A stretch of DNA of 64,000 bases from Cadophora sp. MPI-SDFR-AT-0126 (lineage: Eukaryota > Ascomycota > Leotiomycetes > Helotiales > Ploettnerulaceae). Under the pieces are notes generated by a model. It worked only from the letters and a program-made list of their open reading frames with translations, was not told the origin of the DNA and did not search any database. The stretch is taken from contig JAGMVK010000010.1 in the NCBI GenBank assembly GCA_020747065.1, positions 62,001 through 126,000 of the forward strand, in the 5' to 3' direction. The position numbers and the translations under genes were made by a program. Shown here in pieces: positions 10,083 through 22,632 of this stretch. Each line of letters opens with the position of its first letter. Position 1 is the first letter of the stretch.

Positions 10083-12054
10083 TCACTCAGTTCCTGTCAA
10101 GCACAACCTCCCATTCTGTCCACTAGGATATCCATCCTCTGCCATAACCTCCCACTTCTCACTCCGGACCGTGGTCCTCGCCCAAAAGACACTCCAAGGA
10201 TCCCTCGCTCGCTTAATCTCCAAAAGCCGTCCGTAATGATCCCCATAGAAACTCTGCTGCCAATTTGGCTCACTCGGATCACCTTCATTCATGTATGCTC
10301 CAGATTCAGGCATCGCATCCCGCCACAACTGCATGTACCTTTGGATTTCTGCTTCCTCCTCTTCAGCTTGCTGTGCCGTCAGTCCAACAGGCTGGACAGT
10401 CATTAGACTAGCATGCATGACAGCATTTCGCCAGGCGGGGTTGACAGCGTTGGTGCGTCCAGGCCATCCTGCGATTTCGAGCTTCGGCCCATGAGGAATG
10501 CCGTGGAAAACATATCCTGCCTCGACGGATTTCCTGATGGCATCCATTGTTTTGTTGAAAAGAGCATCGCTTTGCCAGTTCTTGCGTGGGAAGTAGCGGG
10601 ATCTATATCGTGTGTTGATGGGAGTGGCGCCGGATGCTGGACGGCGGGATCCATAGGATGACGAAGTGAGGGATCTTGGGTTGGTGAGGTTGAGTCCGAT
10701 ACGGTTGAAGTCGTCGTATAATGGCTGCATGAACTGGACAACCTGGGTGGGTGTGAAGCCGACGAATTGAGAAGAGGTTGTGAATGTGAATGTGTTGTTT
10801 CCTTGGGGCCTTATGTAGTTGAAGCAGATTCCTCCAGCATTGACAACCTTTTCGCTAAATCTAGAGTACAAATTGAATGCCTGCCAGAAAATCTCGGGAT
10901 CTGTGATGGAAGTGGCCGGTAGAGGCGTAGAAGGATTAGTTGGTCGGTTGATAAGATTAAAGTTCAGGGACGAGACCGTCATGTTGATGGGTGGATATGC
11001 TTTCATCACGACGGAAGTGACAATCCCGTAAGTACCTGTGCTAAGTCAGCACATGGAATATAGACGGATGTTGACTACTTACTTCCACCACCGCCGCGAA
11101 GAGCATAGAATAGATCTTCATTCGTGAACGGATCAGCCGTCACAAATCTTCCATCGGCTGTCACAACTTGGATGCTCAAAACCTGATCGGCTCCCAGACC
11201 ATAAAGAGAGGTTAATGCCCCATGGCCTCCAACAGCAAACCAACCACCGCCTACTCCTACAGTACTACCTCCCGGTGCCACGATAGTGATGTTGTACGTA
11301 GCCATATAGTTGAACAATTCCCAAGCTTCTACGCCAGCACCAATCCGTACCGCCATGCCCGTGTACTCTCCAATGGTAAAGTCGGGAACAAATTCAAAGC
11401 TCTTTAGATGATGTGTCCATATACTGAGAGAGCCCGCACCAAGAGGTCGTCCACCAAAGTCGTGGCCTGTGTTTCTTTGGCGGAGGTCAACAAGCTATCC
11501 CTGCCCAGATTTCAATGGACTTACTTTATGATGAGCCGAACATTGTTGTTCCTAGCAAAATTGACTCCAGCTTGAACATGCTTAACCGTCGTAACATTGA
11601 CGACATAAGTAGGAAATCCACCCTGGGTACAATTACCCTGTGGATCTCGGGATGCAACACACGTGTCTCCAGCAGGCCATTGGGTGAGTGTTGTAGCAGC
11701 AGCATCTAGAAAGAACCGAGTATTGCCAGGCGGAGTGATGACGAAATTGCATTGTGCTGCATCGAAAGATGGACCTGGATAGCAAGCAGAAGCTGGAGGT
11801 AATGGTTTCAAGAGTGCACCGTCAAGTGACGCGTTGAGCTTATTCCATTCTTCTTCGGTTGGCCAGTCTAGGCTTCCAGGGAAAGCCTTGCACTTTGGAT
11901 CGTCGGAGGGCTCTGAATTAGCAGCGGCAAAACTCAAGACTGGAAAATCGTTGATGTCGTCTTGTGTCAGTTGTATGGCTTCGTAGGGGAAGTTGATAGC
12001 TAGAACTCCCCTGGTCAGGAAGGAAGCCAAAGTTACAGGTAAAAGTTGATACAT
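10083..12054 (-). CDS. Secreted FAD-linked oxidoreductase (berberine bridge enzyme-like)
   Basis: Three exons: 12054-11525, 11474-11083 and 11035-10083, joined over introns of 50 and 47 bp (GTAAGT donors), giving 624 residues. The first junction rebuilds KNTGHDFGGRPLGAGSLSIWTHHL and the second GGGGSTYGIVTSVVMKAYP, both diagnostic of the PCMH-type FAD-binding fold. A signal peptide of about 20 residues (cut near VLA/INF) points to secretion or the vacuole. His181 in NTGHDF is the expected covalent flavin ligand. The second ligand, a Cys in bicovalent family members, is replaced: the sequence reads APGGSTVGVGGG. The C-terminal BBE domain is present (NWQQSFYGDHYGRLLEIKRARDPWSVFWARTTV). Family members oxidise sugars, alcohols or alkaloid-type metabolites; the substrate here is unknown. 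No biosynthetic cluster surrounds it. Confidence 0.93.
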
Positions 12055-13042
12055 TTCATGGACAAGAAACTGGACTTTCTGTTTGACTTACCGTTAAAGA
12101 AGCTCTTATGGAAAGATGGGGAAGTCTTCTATATTTGTCTGATTGACAGCATGCTATTCGTATTCCACGTTCTTGGTACTACGTGCCTTTGAGAGTTCAG
12201 ACGGTAGGAAAAGAGTTGTTCCCTGGCTAAATGCACGAATCCACAAACGTCCGCTTGGCCCCCTGTTTTGTCCTTAGGCTAAGTATCTACAGCTAAACTC
12301 GGACGTATAAATCATTGTTGCGAACTATTGTTACTGCATACGGTATTTGTAATTCATTTGAAGAGGAGGCCCGAACGCAAGGTGGTGACCTGAAGACGGG
12401 ATGAACTGCTGTGGACTTTGCTCGACTTGGACAGTTTTTGTAGATCATTCTAAATTTGACGTCGGCGTGGCATTGTCTGATATTACATTAAGTGTGAGGG
12501 TGTGATGTATGGGTGTCTGGCGTTGACGTCACAGACTGCTTCTTGGGTGGAAAGTTGTAAGGCCAGCACGTGATGTTTATTTTGATTGTCCCGTCTCTTT
12601 TTTCCTGGACAGAGAAACATATGGCTAGTCGAGCTTATACTAGCCGACTGCTTTTTCCTCATAAGGTGTTCAATTTAGCTCAAAACGTCAACTGGATCAT
12701 TCCAGTTCATGATGGGTAGTTAAGCGAAGAGGCAGAGCTTAGGCACAGACAGGAACCAAGTTGATGGTGATTTATTACGTTCTGTTCTTATGTCACTATT
12801 TTACTTGTAGGATACCCTCACACATGCGGTCCTTCTCTGTCTTCTACTAATTGCTAGTAATCACCGTGGCCGTAGAGGTGGCGAGGATAACTGATCGCAG
12901 TTTTCATCAAGTACAGGAACACGTCTGTCATTTTAGCTGATAATTTGATGTAACGAAAGATCTATGTGGTATAATGTACGAGAACAGTCAGTGAATGAAC
13001 ATTTTACAGAAAATCAACTGGCACCCTGTGTCCTCGCCGTCG
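12055..13042. other. Intergenic
   Basis: Almost 1 kb, mostly promoter side of the FAD oxidase and 3' side of the next gene. Stops are frequent in all six frames; no repeats or RNA genes seen. Confidence 0.5.
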
Positions 13043-13885
13043 TCAACATCCACCACCCCCACCCGTAGCAGCCCCAGCTCCAGCCGCCGCCGCCGCACCA
13101 CCCCCACGCCCCCTACGAGTTCTCTCCATCATCGCCAAAATTGTCACCACAGCCATAATCTCAAAATTCTCCCCGAGCACTTCTCTATTCAGAAACGCCA
13201 TCTTTCCTCTCTTCCTCGTTCCAGAATTCGGTGGCGCCCACGCGACAACCACCTCTCCTGTCTTCACCCTCACGAGTTTCATACCATGACTCTTCCCGTT
13301 CAGACTCCTCACCTCATTTCCTTGGCTGTTCTTCCATTCGAATCGTTCCGGCGTCTGGTTTCCGCCAACCGGAACTGTGAAGTAATGGCAACTGTGTTGA
13401 CTCCGATCCTTCCTCATAGTCTCTGCGATTATTGTTCGCCCGGTTGATTGTGCCAACAGATTGACTTCGACTTCGCTGCTAAAACTGGCGAATCTTGCGG
13501 TCGCTAACTGTGGTGAAGAGCATTGACCGCCAGAATGTAGCACGACGCTAGGCTTGCTGCTCCAGCTGTTATGTGTTGTTACGTAGAAGAGAGGGTTGGG
13601 ATCGTGGTTGCGGTGGGCGAGGACGAGATCGGAACTCGTTCCTGATGCGTGGTATATACCGAAGGATTGAGGGAAGCGGCCTTGATGGTGAGGCTTGCTC
13701 GTGGAGTCATTTGTAGAGGAGAATGTGAGAGGTATTGAGCCTCCTTTGACTGTTGTTTGAGTGTATTCGATTGGAGACGTATTTGTGTCATCGCTCGGAG
13801 AATCGAAGACGAGAGGTATAGACCCTCCATTTAGAGTTCTCTGTGCTGGAGGAGCCGCAGAGTAAGGTGGTAGTATTTCCCCCAT
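13043..13885 (-). CDS. Conserved fungal protein, possible tubby-like fold
   Basis: A single-exon frame of 280 residues. The central part (about residues 70-225) has the pattern of a widespread but functionally unknown Pezizomycotina family: FGIYHASGTSSDLVLAHRN, a tryptophan-containing NSWSSKPSVVLHSG, FSSEVEVNL, MRKDRSQHS, YFTVPVGG, ERFEWKNSQGNEVRSL and GMKLVRVKTGEVVVAWAP. The alternating short beta strands resemble tubby C-terminal or LURP-one-like proteins; that is inference. The N-terminus holds two copies of a GGSIPL(V/T)F motif about 27 residues apart. After a hydrophobic stretch (NFEIMAVVTILAMM) the protein ends in a basic RRGRGG and a Gly/Ala low-complexity tail finishing in Cys, which might serve membrane attachment. 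Start chosen at the first ATG, after a stop. Confidence 0.8.
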   Translation of the reverse strand: MGEILPPYSAAPPAQRTLNGGSIPLVFDSPSDDTNTSPIEYTQTTVKGGSIPLTFSSTNDSTSKPHHQGRFPQSFGIYHASGTSSDLVLAHRNHDPNPLFYVTTHNSWSSKPSVVLHSGGQCSSPQLATARFASFSSEVEVNLLAQSTGRTIIAETMRKDRSQHSCHYFTVPVGGNQTPERFEWKNSQGNEVRSLNGKSHGMKLVRVKTGEVVVAWAPPNSGTRKRGKMAFLNREVLGENFEIMAVVTILAMMERTRRGRGGGAAAAAGAGAATGGGGGC

Positions 13886-15250
13886 TTTGTCTGTTGTTGA
13901 TTTTCGCTTGGTTGGTATTAATCGATGATTGTTGATTCGACTCCGAGATATTGGGATCTAGCATATATAATTGAATGAAAATTAAATGGAGGTGATCTTT
14001 AGACATACTTAAGAACTAAGCCTTGTGAGATTTGATGTCATGGATAGATGACTCCAACTCATTTCTGGGTAAGATTCTCGATAATTGTGCCGAGCGTACG
14101 AAGCAGCCATTCAGCGTCTGCCTGACGTTACGACAAGCCTGTGGGGAAAGCCCAACGTCGACACAGCCCTGTCTCGCCTATCAAAGCTTGTGTTGGCGGC
14201 TGCCTGGCGTTGAGGCACTGCTGCAGATCACTAAATCCATTCCGTGGACTTTTCTGCCCATGAAACCACTGCACGGGTCAGTTTCTTTTTTTGCTGCCTG
14301 ACCAGGGGGAAGTGGGATTTATGGTCAATTTATCTTTGCATTTAATCTTACTTGTACGAAGGCGCCCAATGATCGGGCCGTCAGGAATGACAAGACGTAT
14401 CATGAACTCGCAACTACTTCGTAGGCATCTGAAACGGGAATCGAATTGTCCTCCAAGATTGGCGGGTTCGTCTCCAGCTCCAAATTATATTTGCAAGCCA
14501 AACAAGCACACAGAAAAAACAGGGATTTTTGCTCGTCTTCTTTGCTTTGCTCCACTCTACTAGGTATCTCATGATTTGCCTCTTGTCCGCTGTCTGCGAG
14601 CGGGAGGCACTAAATTGTAAGTTGAGCGACCAGCAAATGAAGGCAGACCTAGGAACTCAAACGAAACAGTGCCATCTACTGCCCATTGCAAGAACTCTCT
14701 TGCCTATGTAGAAGGTTATCTGCTTTAAAGAATTGAATTTCATGGAATACGGGTTCAAGAGGCGCGAAGCGAGCCTCATGTCAACACATGAATTGAAAAC
14801 AAAAAGGAAGCCTGGACATCCTACCACTTTTGATGTCAGACCCGGTGGTCAGGCTAGCAGATTTACGCGGGGTAAGACGATTCTATGATTGGGTTGGATA
14901 AAATAATACTTCCATCATGCCAATGCGAAATCATACATTGTTACTACCCCGCCATGCGGCAATCCATGCTTGGTCATTACAGTAACAGATTTTGGATGGA
15001 TCTAATCAGTTCGAATGATAAGACAAGACGGCAATGACATTGCTATCGTGAATGTAATCATTTCATGTTAATGGCAATTTGTAAGAGAATTTAATCAGGA
15101 AGGGACACCCGAGAGTGGAGAGCGGCGACTTCCTTCCCCCACCTTTGAAATCGGACGATAACGATAAACATATACAGTTCATATTTCTCCAAATGAACTC
15201 TTGACACTGATTGAGTGCCAGCAAGGACATTAGCAATACGGAATTGCAAA
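13886..15250. other. Divergent intergenic region
   Basis: About 1.36 kb separating two genes that point away from each other, so probably both promoters. Open frames of 60-104 codons are present but overlap and carry no motif. A short inverted repeat GAGGCGCGAAGCGAGCCTC lies near 14759. Confidence 0.5.
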
Positions 15251-16415
15251 ATGGCAGCAGTAGCAAACCCTCCCTCAACAGGAGGTCTCCAAAACTCTCT
15301 CGAAGCAGCTCTCGAAGCCCAGCAATACCTCCAATCCCGCCTCTCGACGACCACCGAAGCCCCCTCCTTCCGATCAATCCCTCTGATCGACCTCACAAAA
15401 TCCTTCTCCTCTTCCCTTACCGATAGACAATCTGTGGCTAAAGAGATCAACGAAGCATGTACGAAAGTGGGGTTCTTCTTCATTACAGGACATGGGATAC
15501 CACAAGGGGTTTGCGACGATGTGTTGAAGCTGGCAAAACGCTTCTTCTACGAGCTGTCGGACGAGCAGAAGGAGGCGATACATATGAAGCAGAATGATTA
15601 CTTTCGCGGATACGAACCAGCGGCTTTCTCGTCGGTCAATGATTTCACGAGCAAGGAGACAAAGGAGGCGTTTAATTGGGGGTACGAGTCTGGACTTGAT
15701 CCAACAGGAGGGGATGGGAAATACGTGGAGCTAGATGGGAAGGCAGAAAGTGCTGTAAACTTATGGCCTAAAGAGTCCGAGCTCCCTGGGTTTTATGAGG
15801 GAATCTCCAAGTACTACGGACACGTACGTGGAATCTGCTTCATCGAGATCAGTTACTGACAATATCTAGGTTCTGCAACTATCAAGACATCTTTTCCGAC
15901 TCTTTGCCCTCTCCCTTGCTCTCCCAGAAGACTTCTTCGACCCCATGATGACACACCCAGGAGGAATCGCCCGTCTAATACGCTACCCACCAAGCACAAA
16001 CCCCAAGCCGCTCTCCGAACTCAGTGAAGACGAAGAGATAGGTCTCGGCGCACATTCAGATTACGAATGCTTCACCCTCCTTCTCCAGGACTCAAATCCC
16101 GGTCTCGAAGTCCTCAGCCCCGATGGAAGATGGGTTAGCGCCGAGCCAGTAGAAGGAGCAATCGTGGTCAATGTTGCAGACTTTCTGATGCGATGGACGA
16201 ATGGTGTTTACAAGAGCACGATTCATCGGGTGGTGAATCGAACGGATAAGGAGAGATACAGCGTTCCCCTTTTCTTCTCTATCAATTATGATGAGACAGT
16301 TGAGACGCTACCTTCTTGTGTCAGTGAGGAGAACCCTTCGCAGTTTCCTCCTATCACCGCGGGCAAATATGTGCTGGACCGGTTAGCATTGACAGTCAAG
16401 ACGGGGAAATATTGA
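15251..16415 (+). CDS. 2-oxoglutarate/Fe(II)-dependent dioxygenase
   Basis: Two exons, 15251-15823 and 15870-16415, split by a 46-bp intron (GTACGT...TATCTAG), giving 372 residues. Start at the ATG at 15251 (MAAVANPP); a more upstream in-frame ATG at 15215 is possible but gives an unlikely leader. The DIOX_N part (about residues 38-150) starts with RSIPLIDLTKSF and includes FFITGHGIPQ, and the catalytic jelly roll follows. Iron ligands are His253 and Asp255 (AHSDYECFTLL) and His310 (STIHRVVNR); the 2-oxoglutarate-binding Arg320 and Ser322 are in RYS. The family includes isopenicillin N synthase-like and gibberellin oxidase-like enzymes, many acting in secondary metabolism or detoxification. 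Substrate not predictable; no cluster partners nearby. Confidence 0.95.
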
Positions 16416-18479
16416 GTTGCCACGTTTCCATTGTCTATGGACTTTTTGCGGAACTCTTATCCCTATAACCATACAATCGCATCTGCATACCAGCAACATA
16501 CCTTTCATTCTCCTTTTGTATCAATCACGAATACTGCTTGTTGATGGAGGACATCAACTGATTTGGGCAACCCAGTGCTTGGGACAGAATGCCAAATTTC
16601 CCCTGTTACACAGATTGACACCCTATTCAGTTCCATGTCATCCATATCCATCCAAACATTTCCGCGCCATTCTTCAAAAAGTCAACCGCTTGCTTCGAAA
16701 ACTATTTGCCATTTCAGATTTAGCGGGGTATTTTACCCCGCACTTACCTGAAAACCTGGGTCACAGCGCTGGAACGCCTGAGAGTTTAGCGAGTAAAGCC
16801 TATTCTTCAGGGACTTCGCTTACCAACAGAAAATGGAAAGAGAATAATGAAAAGTCACTTGCCTATCGATACTCATACTTAGGGGTAAAAAAGTCAAAGG
16901 CCTGAGGGGAAAGTTGTAATATTGCTACAGCGACGTTGATGAGAAAGGGAACAGAGGCAGGTGATGTTTTGAGAGCAATGGACGAGTGAATTCACCGTTG
17001 TCGATAGTCTCTGCTTGGATACAACCTGTTTACCTGGTAGACCTTGAGCTTCCTAAGAATTCTAATTGCCAGGATTACGTTCTATTTGTATGATTGTGTT
17101 TTACTCTTTCTAGAAGGCAGAAGGAATCACACAGATGATTGATGTTGTTGTTAGTTGAAGAAGCTCAGCCAATCAAATATGTTTATTTAGGACTTTCGAT
17201 TACGGATTGGAAACCTGTCTTTGGCAATTACAGAACTTTGAATAACCATGAGCTCTAATGAAATTTTCCTCGAGAAGCGGCAGAACATTCTACATCGAAG
17301 CTTCCACCTTGGAGGATGTTCAGTCAGGTTCTCGCTGGCTCTCCCTCTGTCATCTACCCGAGGTTGGTTTCCTTTCTCTGCCCAGTTCAAACATCCTTTT
17401 GATCCCATCTTCCCGTTTCTTTAAGGCATCTGAATAATCTCCAGCTGTGTGTCTAGCGTGTGAAGAGAAAATCGATCGCAGAAAGTCAGGTTGAGAGGTG
17501 TATGTTACTTCTGTTTGCAAAATGCTGAAAATGGTTGAAGTAGATTTCCTCCAGTACTCTGAAGGGGGATTTAGAATTTCTCAACAAAGGAGAGAAAGGG
17601 TTGGGTTGAACCATCTAAAGTACTCTGACATATCTACGTGGACTCTTTCCGCGTTGGGGGGTTGGTATCCTGATGCTTCCATCTACGGTTTGGAGACCAG
17701 ATGTCAACACACATCCTTCCATCACTCCCCACCCATCCACTCCTTCCCCCAAACAAAAGCAAGACTTGCCAACTCTCAATGCTCTTTGCTCCCTACACAC
17801 ACTCGAATTGAGAGGATCCACCCAATGCCCATTCCAATCTCAAATCAGTGTAGCTACAAGTGGTGCGAGATGAAGCGTGCGTGGCACGTGGCAGATTTCT
17901 CCCTCCCCTCTTCATTCTCGTCCCCTTCTCCCCCTCGTCTTCTTCTCTCAGTCCAACCTTACTCGAGACTTGAACACATTTCACATTAGAAATTGATAAG
18001 TTGTTGTTCTGTCCATTCCACTATAATGATAAATAGGCATAAGATGGGCTCAAAAGGCTGCAACAATCTCATCCTTATATGAATCAGATTAGCACGACAA
18101 TTCGCAACCCTCACCAGCGAATATCCACACCAACAAACGAAGTCAACAAATCTCGAATCGATATCTTCATTCACGCTATGGCATCTATCCTACACGGGAC
18201 AGGCGACCTCATATCCTCCCCTTCTCTCCATTCTCACCCTCAGACATCTTGCCTTTCCATCCCTCCCTCCCCCTCCTTCCCGTTCCACAAAAGAAAGAGC
18301 TGTTCTTATGCTGTAGCAGTCCCATCGACCACGTATCAAAAAATGCTGCTGCTGCTGATTGATTGCTCACTAATAGAACACAATTTTTTCCTGCTTGCGA
18401 CAAGAAGTATGACAGCATATACCTCGCCTAAACGCCTCCAATGAGCAGTGATTGTTCCTCATCCATCCGCCTTCTCCCC
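16416..18479. other. Intergenic, convergent side
   Basis: About 2.06 kb between the dioxygenase and YME1, which converge. The longest frames (16417-16905 and 17498-17989, plus strand) encode low-quality, motif-free peptides. A perfect hairpin GCGGGGTA-TTT-TACCCCGC lies at about 16723-16741 and could act in transcript ending. The 18200-18300 stretch is pyrimidine-rich. Confidence 0.45.
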
Positions 18480-20753
18480 TCATGCTACAGCTCCTCCAGC
18501 AGATGACCCTTTGTCGGCTGGCCCCTCCGGCTGGCTCCCAGGAATTGGAGGGATGCTTGGAAGGTCGCCTCCGGATATTGGTGTTCCGACCTCTGGAACC
18601 TTAAGTGGGCCAGATGGCATGATCAGCTTTCCTTCTAGCTTCTCGCCCTTGATGACCTTGAAAGCCTCGTCCTTGTCAAGTGTCTCGTACTCGACAAGAG
18701 CCTTGGCGAGTAGGTCGAGTTCCTTGCGCTTGCTGAGCAATAGCTGCATGGCCCGATCTCGTCCATCGTCGATGAGACGACGCACCTCGGATTCAATCAG
18801 TTCCCGAGTACCAGCTGATAATGAATCGTGATTAGAGGCAAGATCGACGTTGCCTAGTTTATCCGACATGCCGAATCTGGTCACCATTGCATATGCGACC
18901 TGTGTTGCCTTTTGGAGGTCCTGAGATATATATCAGCGTTGGAAATCGACGAAACAAGGCGGAATACTCACACTTGAAGCACCACTGGTCACTTTATCAG
19001 GACCATATCTGATCTCCTCGGCAACCTTACCTCCCATACAAACATCAAGCTGAGCCAGCAATTCATCTCTACCCTGAGAATACTTGTCCATCTTAGGCAG
19101 ATGCATCGTCAAGCCCAATGCTTGACCACGAGGCATGATTGTGATCTTGTGAAGTGGATCGAAGCCAGGTGTGAACATGACAACCAGAGCGTGGCCAGCT
19201 TCGTGGTATGCTGTCGCTTCCTTCTCTTCCTGAGTGATGAACATGCCCTTCTTCTCTGCACCCCACATGATCTTCTCTCTAGCCCATTCGAAGTCGAACA
19301 TAGATACGGCCTGAGCCTTTGCCTTGCTTGCATGTACTGCTGCTTGGTTGATGATGTTCTCCAACTCGGCTCCAGAGCAGCCAGGCGTTGCAGCGGCCAA
19401 AACCTCAAGACTGACGTCCTTTGAAGTGATGATGTTCTTCATGTGATGTTGGAGAATTGCCATTCTACCACGAACATCAGGTAGGCCAACAACAACATTT
19501 CTGTCAAATCGTCCAGGCCGGGTCAATGCCTTATCCAAAAGTTCCGGGAAGTTCGTTGCTGCGAGGATGATAACCCCGCTGTTTTGTTCGAAACCATCCA
19601 GTTCAGTAAGCAATTGGTTGAGAGTTTGCTTGACATAAGCAGCATCGCGAGAATTTCGCTTGCCTCCTATGGCGTCGAGTTCGTCGATGAAAACAATAGC
19701 GGGAGATTTTCCTTTGGCAGCTGCAAAGAGCTCACGAACTCTCTTGGCTCCGACACCAACATAGACCTCATCGAATTCAGATCCAGACATGAAGAAGAAC
19801 GGCACGCCAGCTTCACCGGCAACAGCTCGTGCGAGAAGAGTCTTTCCAGTGCCAGGTGGGCCAACCAGCAAAACACCCTTTGGAAGCTTGCCACCAAGAG
19901 TAGAGAATTTGTCAGGGTTCTTCAGGAAGTCGACCAATTCCTGCAGTTCCTCCTTTGCTTCATCGCATCCGTGGACATCGGAGAATCGGACATTCTGGTG
20001 TTCGGCCTTTGCCTCGTTGTCGTTCTTTCCGCCCACTTTCTTGAAAGTTTGAAAAGTCTCGATGACCATGGCAACAACAACCAAGCTGAGATAAGTGAAG
20101 AGACCGAAGTAGAGAATGAACTTGACCCATTTGAAGATGGTGCCGCCGATGGTTTCCTCAACCACAACATGGAGAGGACCGTCCTTGGATCCACTGCCAA
20201 CATTTGGTCCACGAGAAACAGCAACATTGCCACCTCGAGAGTTGGCAGCAACTGCCTGTCCAATAGCTTGTAGTTGCGAGTTGTTGAGACCGGCGTTCTG
20301 TCCTCCAAAGTGAGTGGTATTTGCAACGTTTCCGCCCTTTCCCATCATCCCCAAAGCCCGGTGATATAAGTTCTCAGACGCAGTATTGGAAGCAAATTGA
20401 TTCGTTTCGTATCTCTCCACCACAATGGCTGGCATATCGGCACGTATCAAGGCTTGGTAGAAGGCATATTGCGAAGTGGCGCTATTCGGATTCTTGTTGG
20501 CTGTCTCCTCCAAATGCGCGAGTGTGCTTCGGGATGTATTACTCCCAAATATCGTTCTCTTCTGCAGACCAGCAAGTCGAACATCCGGCTTCTGAAATCG
20601 ACGCGAGAGGAGGCCTGTGGACATGGGGCGTGTCTGGGAAGGGAAGAATACTCGGCGAGTGATGGGATTTGCGGCAGCGAATGTGCCTTTCGGCATCGCC
20701 GCAAGGGTGTGTCGAATATTGAATGAAGTTTGCGATGCCATCTGAGGAATCAT
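18480..20753 (-). CDS. YME1: Mitochondrial i-AAA protease (YME1 family)
   Basis: Exon 1 20753-18972 and exon 2 18920-18480 join over a 51-bp intron (GTGAGT...CTCAG), giving 740 residues. YME1 is the ATP-dependent zinc protease of the inner mitochondrial membrane with its active site in the intermembrane space, degrading unassembled and lipid-transfer proteins. Visible in order: basic N-terminal targeting region (residues 1-55), one membrane segment (about 207-231, typical of i-AAA rather than two-span m-AAA enzymes), Walker A GPPGTGKT (298-305), Walker [12 protein letters not shown], arginine-finger region RPGRFDR, zinc motif HEAGH (517-521) and the third metal ligand Asp595 in TSGASSDLQKAT, which the intron immediately precedes. 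The C-terminus is Pro/Gly-rich. A second ATG at 20741 (MASQTSF) is an equally good start. Upstream in-frame sequence lacks an ATG. Confidence 0.96.
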
Positions 20754-21889
20754 TTTCGAAGAGAAGTTCGTTGGGAGATCTCGTAGACATTCGGGAATTT
20801 GGATTGTCGATGTCTGGTTGGAGGTGGCGTTAGTATGACACTTCGATCATGTGGCGGGAAACATACCAGCGGCACCGCAGAAGCAACCACAGCCTTGACC
20901 TCAGGTACTTTTCGTTCACTTCGTCTTGATATCGATGTACCTTTTTTCTGCTGACCGAAGACCCTCCATGGCGCGCCCATCATATTCGACATTGCCGGCC
21001 ACATCTCCGTAGTCGCAGCTGCAAGACCCTACGAACCTAATCAGCACCGTCCATCCATCTATCTGCCTATGTTTCCTTCCCCCTCCAACCCCAAGATTGC
21101 TTACCGGTAAAGCAGACGATTGAAAAGCCATGATTGCAGTTTTTGATCCTAACCAACTCAACACTTCCACCGCCTTCCACGGCCTCTATTCCCTTCGTCC
21201 AAACTCTCACTCCGCGCGTATGACTATTATCGAGAGAGGAATACCAGATACAACGTAAAGAATGGTGAGGGTGCACGCGAGACACCAAGTCGTGGAAAAG
21301 AGATGGCAGGGCGTCGTGGTGATACCAGATGCTGAGGCCAGGCAAATGTATGATGCGGTCGCTCGAGGCTGTGATAAAGTTGAGGTGATGGCGCGCTAGC
21401 CCAAGCGCGTTAGCGCTGCCGACTTCGCCGATAGGTCCCGATTGTTTGCTCGCAACGACAGGATCGCGGCAGATATGTTTCCAGGTACACTTACGATTAA
21501 GGTTATTCTTACTTCAATGTCACCGGGAGTCGGCCTCAGCAGTTGGATGCAAGTACCAAAAGTCCACTTGGGCTTTTCTAGATGTTTGCGTGGGACTTCT
21601 TAGACGTCAAGTTTGCCCCAAAGCCAAGGTGCTTCTGCCCTCGATCTGAGCGTTCGAAGTCGCGTTTTCTCGCCTTTTCCCATTTGATACTCGTGCTCAC
21701 GAGATCTTCACCTTCACATTTTCATTTCGCACTCGAGATAATTTTACTGCTTTTTATTTGCTGCTACAGATACATATCCAATCCAAGTCCCTTATTTCCC
21801 AAAGAATTAACAAGCCGTTTCGCGCGACTAATAGTACATGTGTGCATCAATCCCAACCTTCATATCTCTTTCTCGTCTTCATCCCCAGC

Positions 21890-21921
21890 TTCTTCTCTTC
21901 TTCTTCTTCTTCTTCTTCTTC
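21890..21921. repeat. (CTT)n microsatellite
   Basis: Near-perfect CTT/TTC trinucleotide tract of about 32 bp in a pyrimidine-rich region. Confidence 0.9.
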
Positions 21922-22596
21922 ACCCAACTGCTATTCAATAAACATTCATCCGTTCAATTCTCCACAACCGGTCCCGCCTTCCCCGCGCGCCCACCGTTTT
22001 GTTTCCCAATGTAAAGCCGTAAATACACAAGTACAGGACAAAGGAGAAAGGACAAGTGACCAAATAAAAGAACACAACAAAACTAAAAAAGATTTCTCGT
22101 CTTTCTCATTCATGAGCCCCATTGAAGGTGGCCTTTCCTCATTACACGTGCGTGGTTGTATGCTCAGTAGAAGTAGCATGGAATTACATGTGTGGATAGG
22201 GGGGCGAAAACACAATATCTGCAGCGCGAGAACCAATTAAGCACAGAAGGGACAAATTACCAACAACAAAAAAAACAAGCGCGAGCCCTCCGATAAAAAT
22301 AAAAGCCGACCAAAACACCCAGAGACAAATGACAAAGATGAAAGAAAGATTGTACGGAGGTAAATAGCGACGATGAACTGAAGGGGGTTTTTGGTCGAGA
22401 ACAGCAGCCAGAAACGCCCCAAGCGGGAATAAGTTTGAAGACAAAAAGCCGCCCATGGCAACCCGTGAGGGATATATGGCTCTGGAAGGAAAGAACAGAG
22501 TGCGTGCGTGCAATGTTAAGGAGTATGTGTGTCGTCGTCGAAGTCGTTTCGGTGTTTATATATTTGCTTGCGTGCGTGTCGGGTATTTAGTAGTGG

Positions 22597-22632
22597 GTAT
22601 GTGTGATAGTATGTGTGATAGTATGTGCGATC
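22597..22632. repeat. 12-bp tandem repeat, three copies
   Basis: GTATGTGTGATA is present twice perfectly, followed by a third copy, GTATGTGCGATC, with two changes. Confidence 0.9.

Noticed and set aside
4392..19000. Redox genes as a biosynthetic cluster
   Set aside because: Catalase, pirin, FAD oxidase and dioxygenase are spaced by 1 kb or more and interrupted by unrelated genes; there is no synthase, transporter or cluster regulator beside them.
20840..21135. Possible small gene on the minus strand (MAFQSSALP and MWPAMSNMMGAPWRVFG fragments)
   Set aside because: The fragments look exon-like, but the GTAAGC donor and the GCAG acceptor put them out of phase, and no consistent multi-exon product was found. 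More likely the YME1 leader region.
22184..22513. 109-codon hydrophobic minus-strand frame
   Set aside because: It lies in the probable 3' untranslated region of the C2H2 gene, overlaps other frames, and its hydrophobicity comes from a T/A-rich tract.
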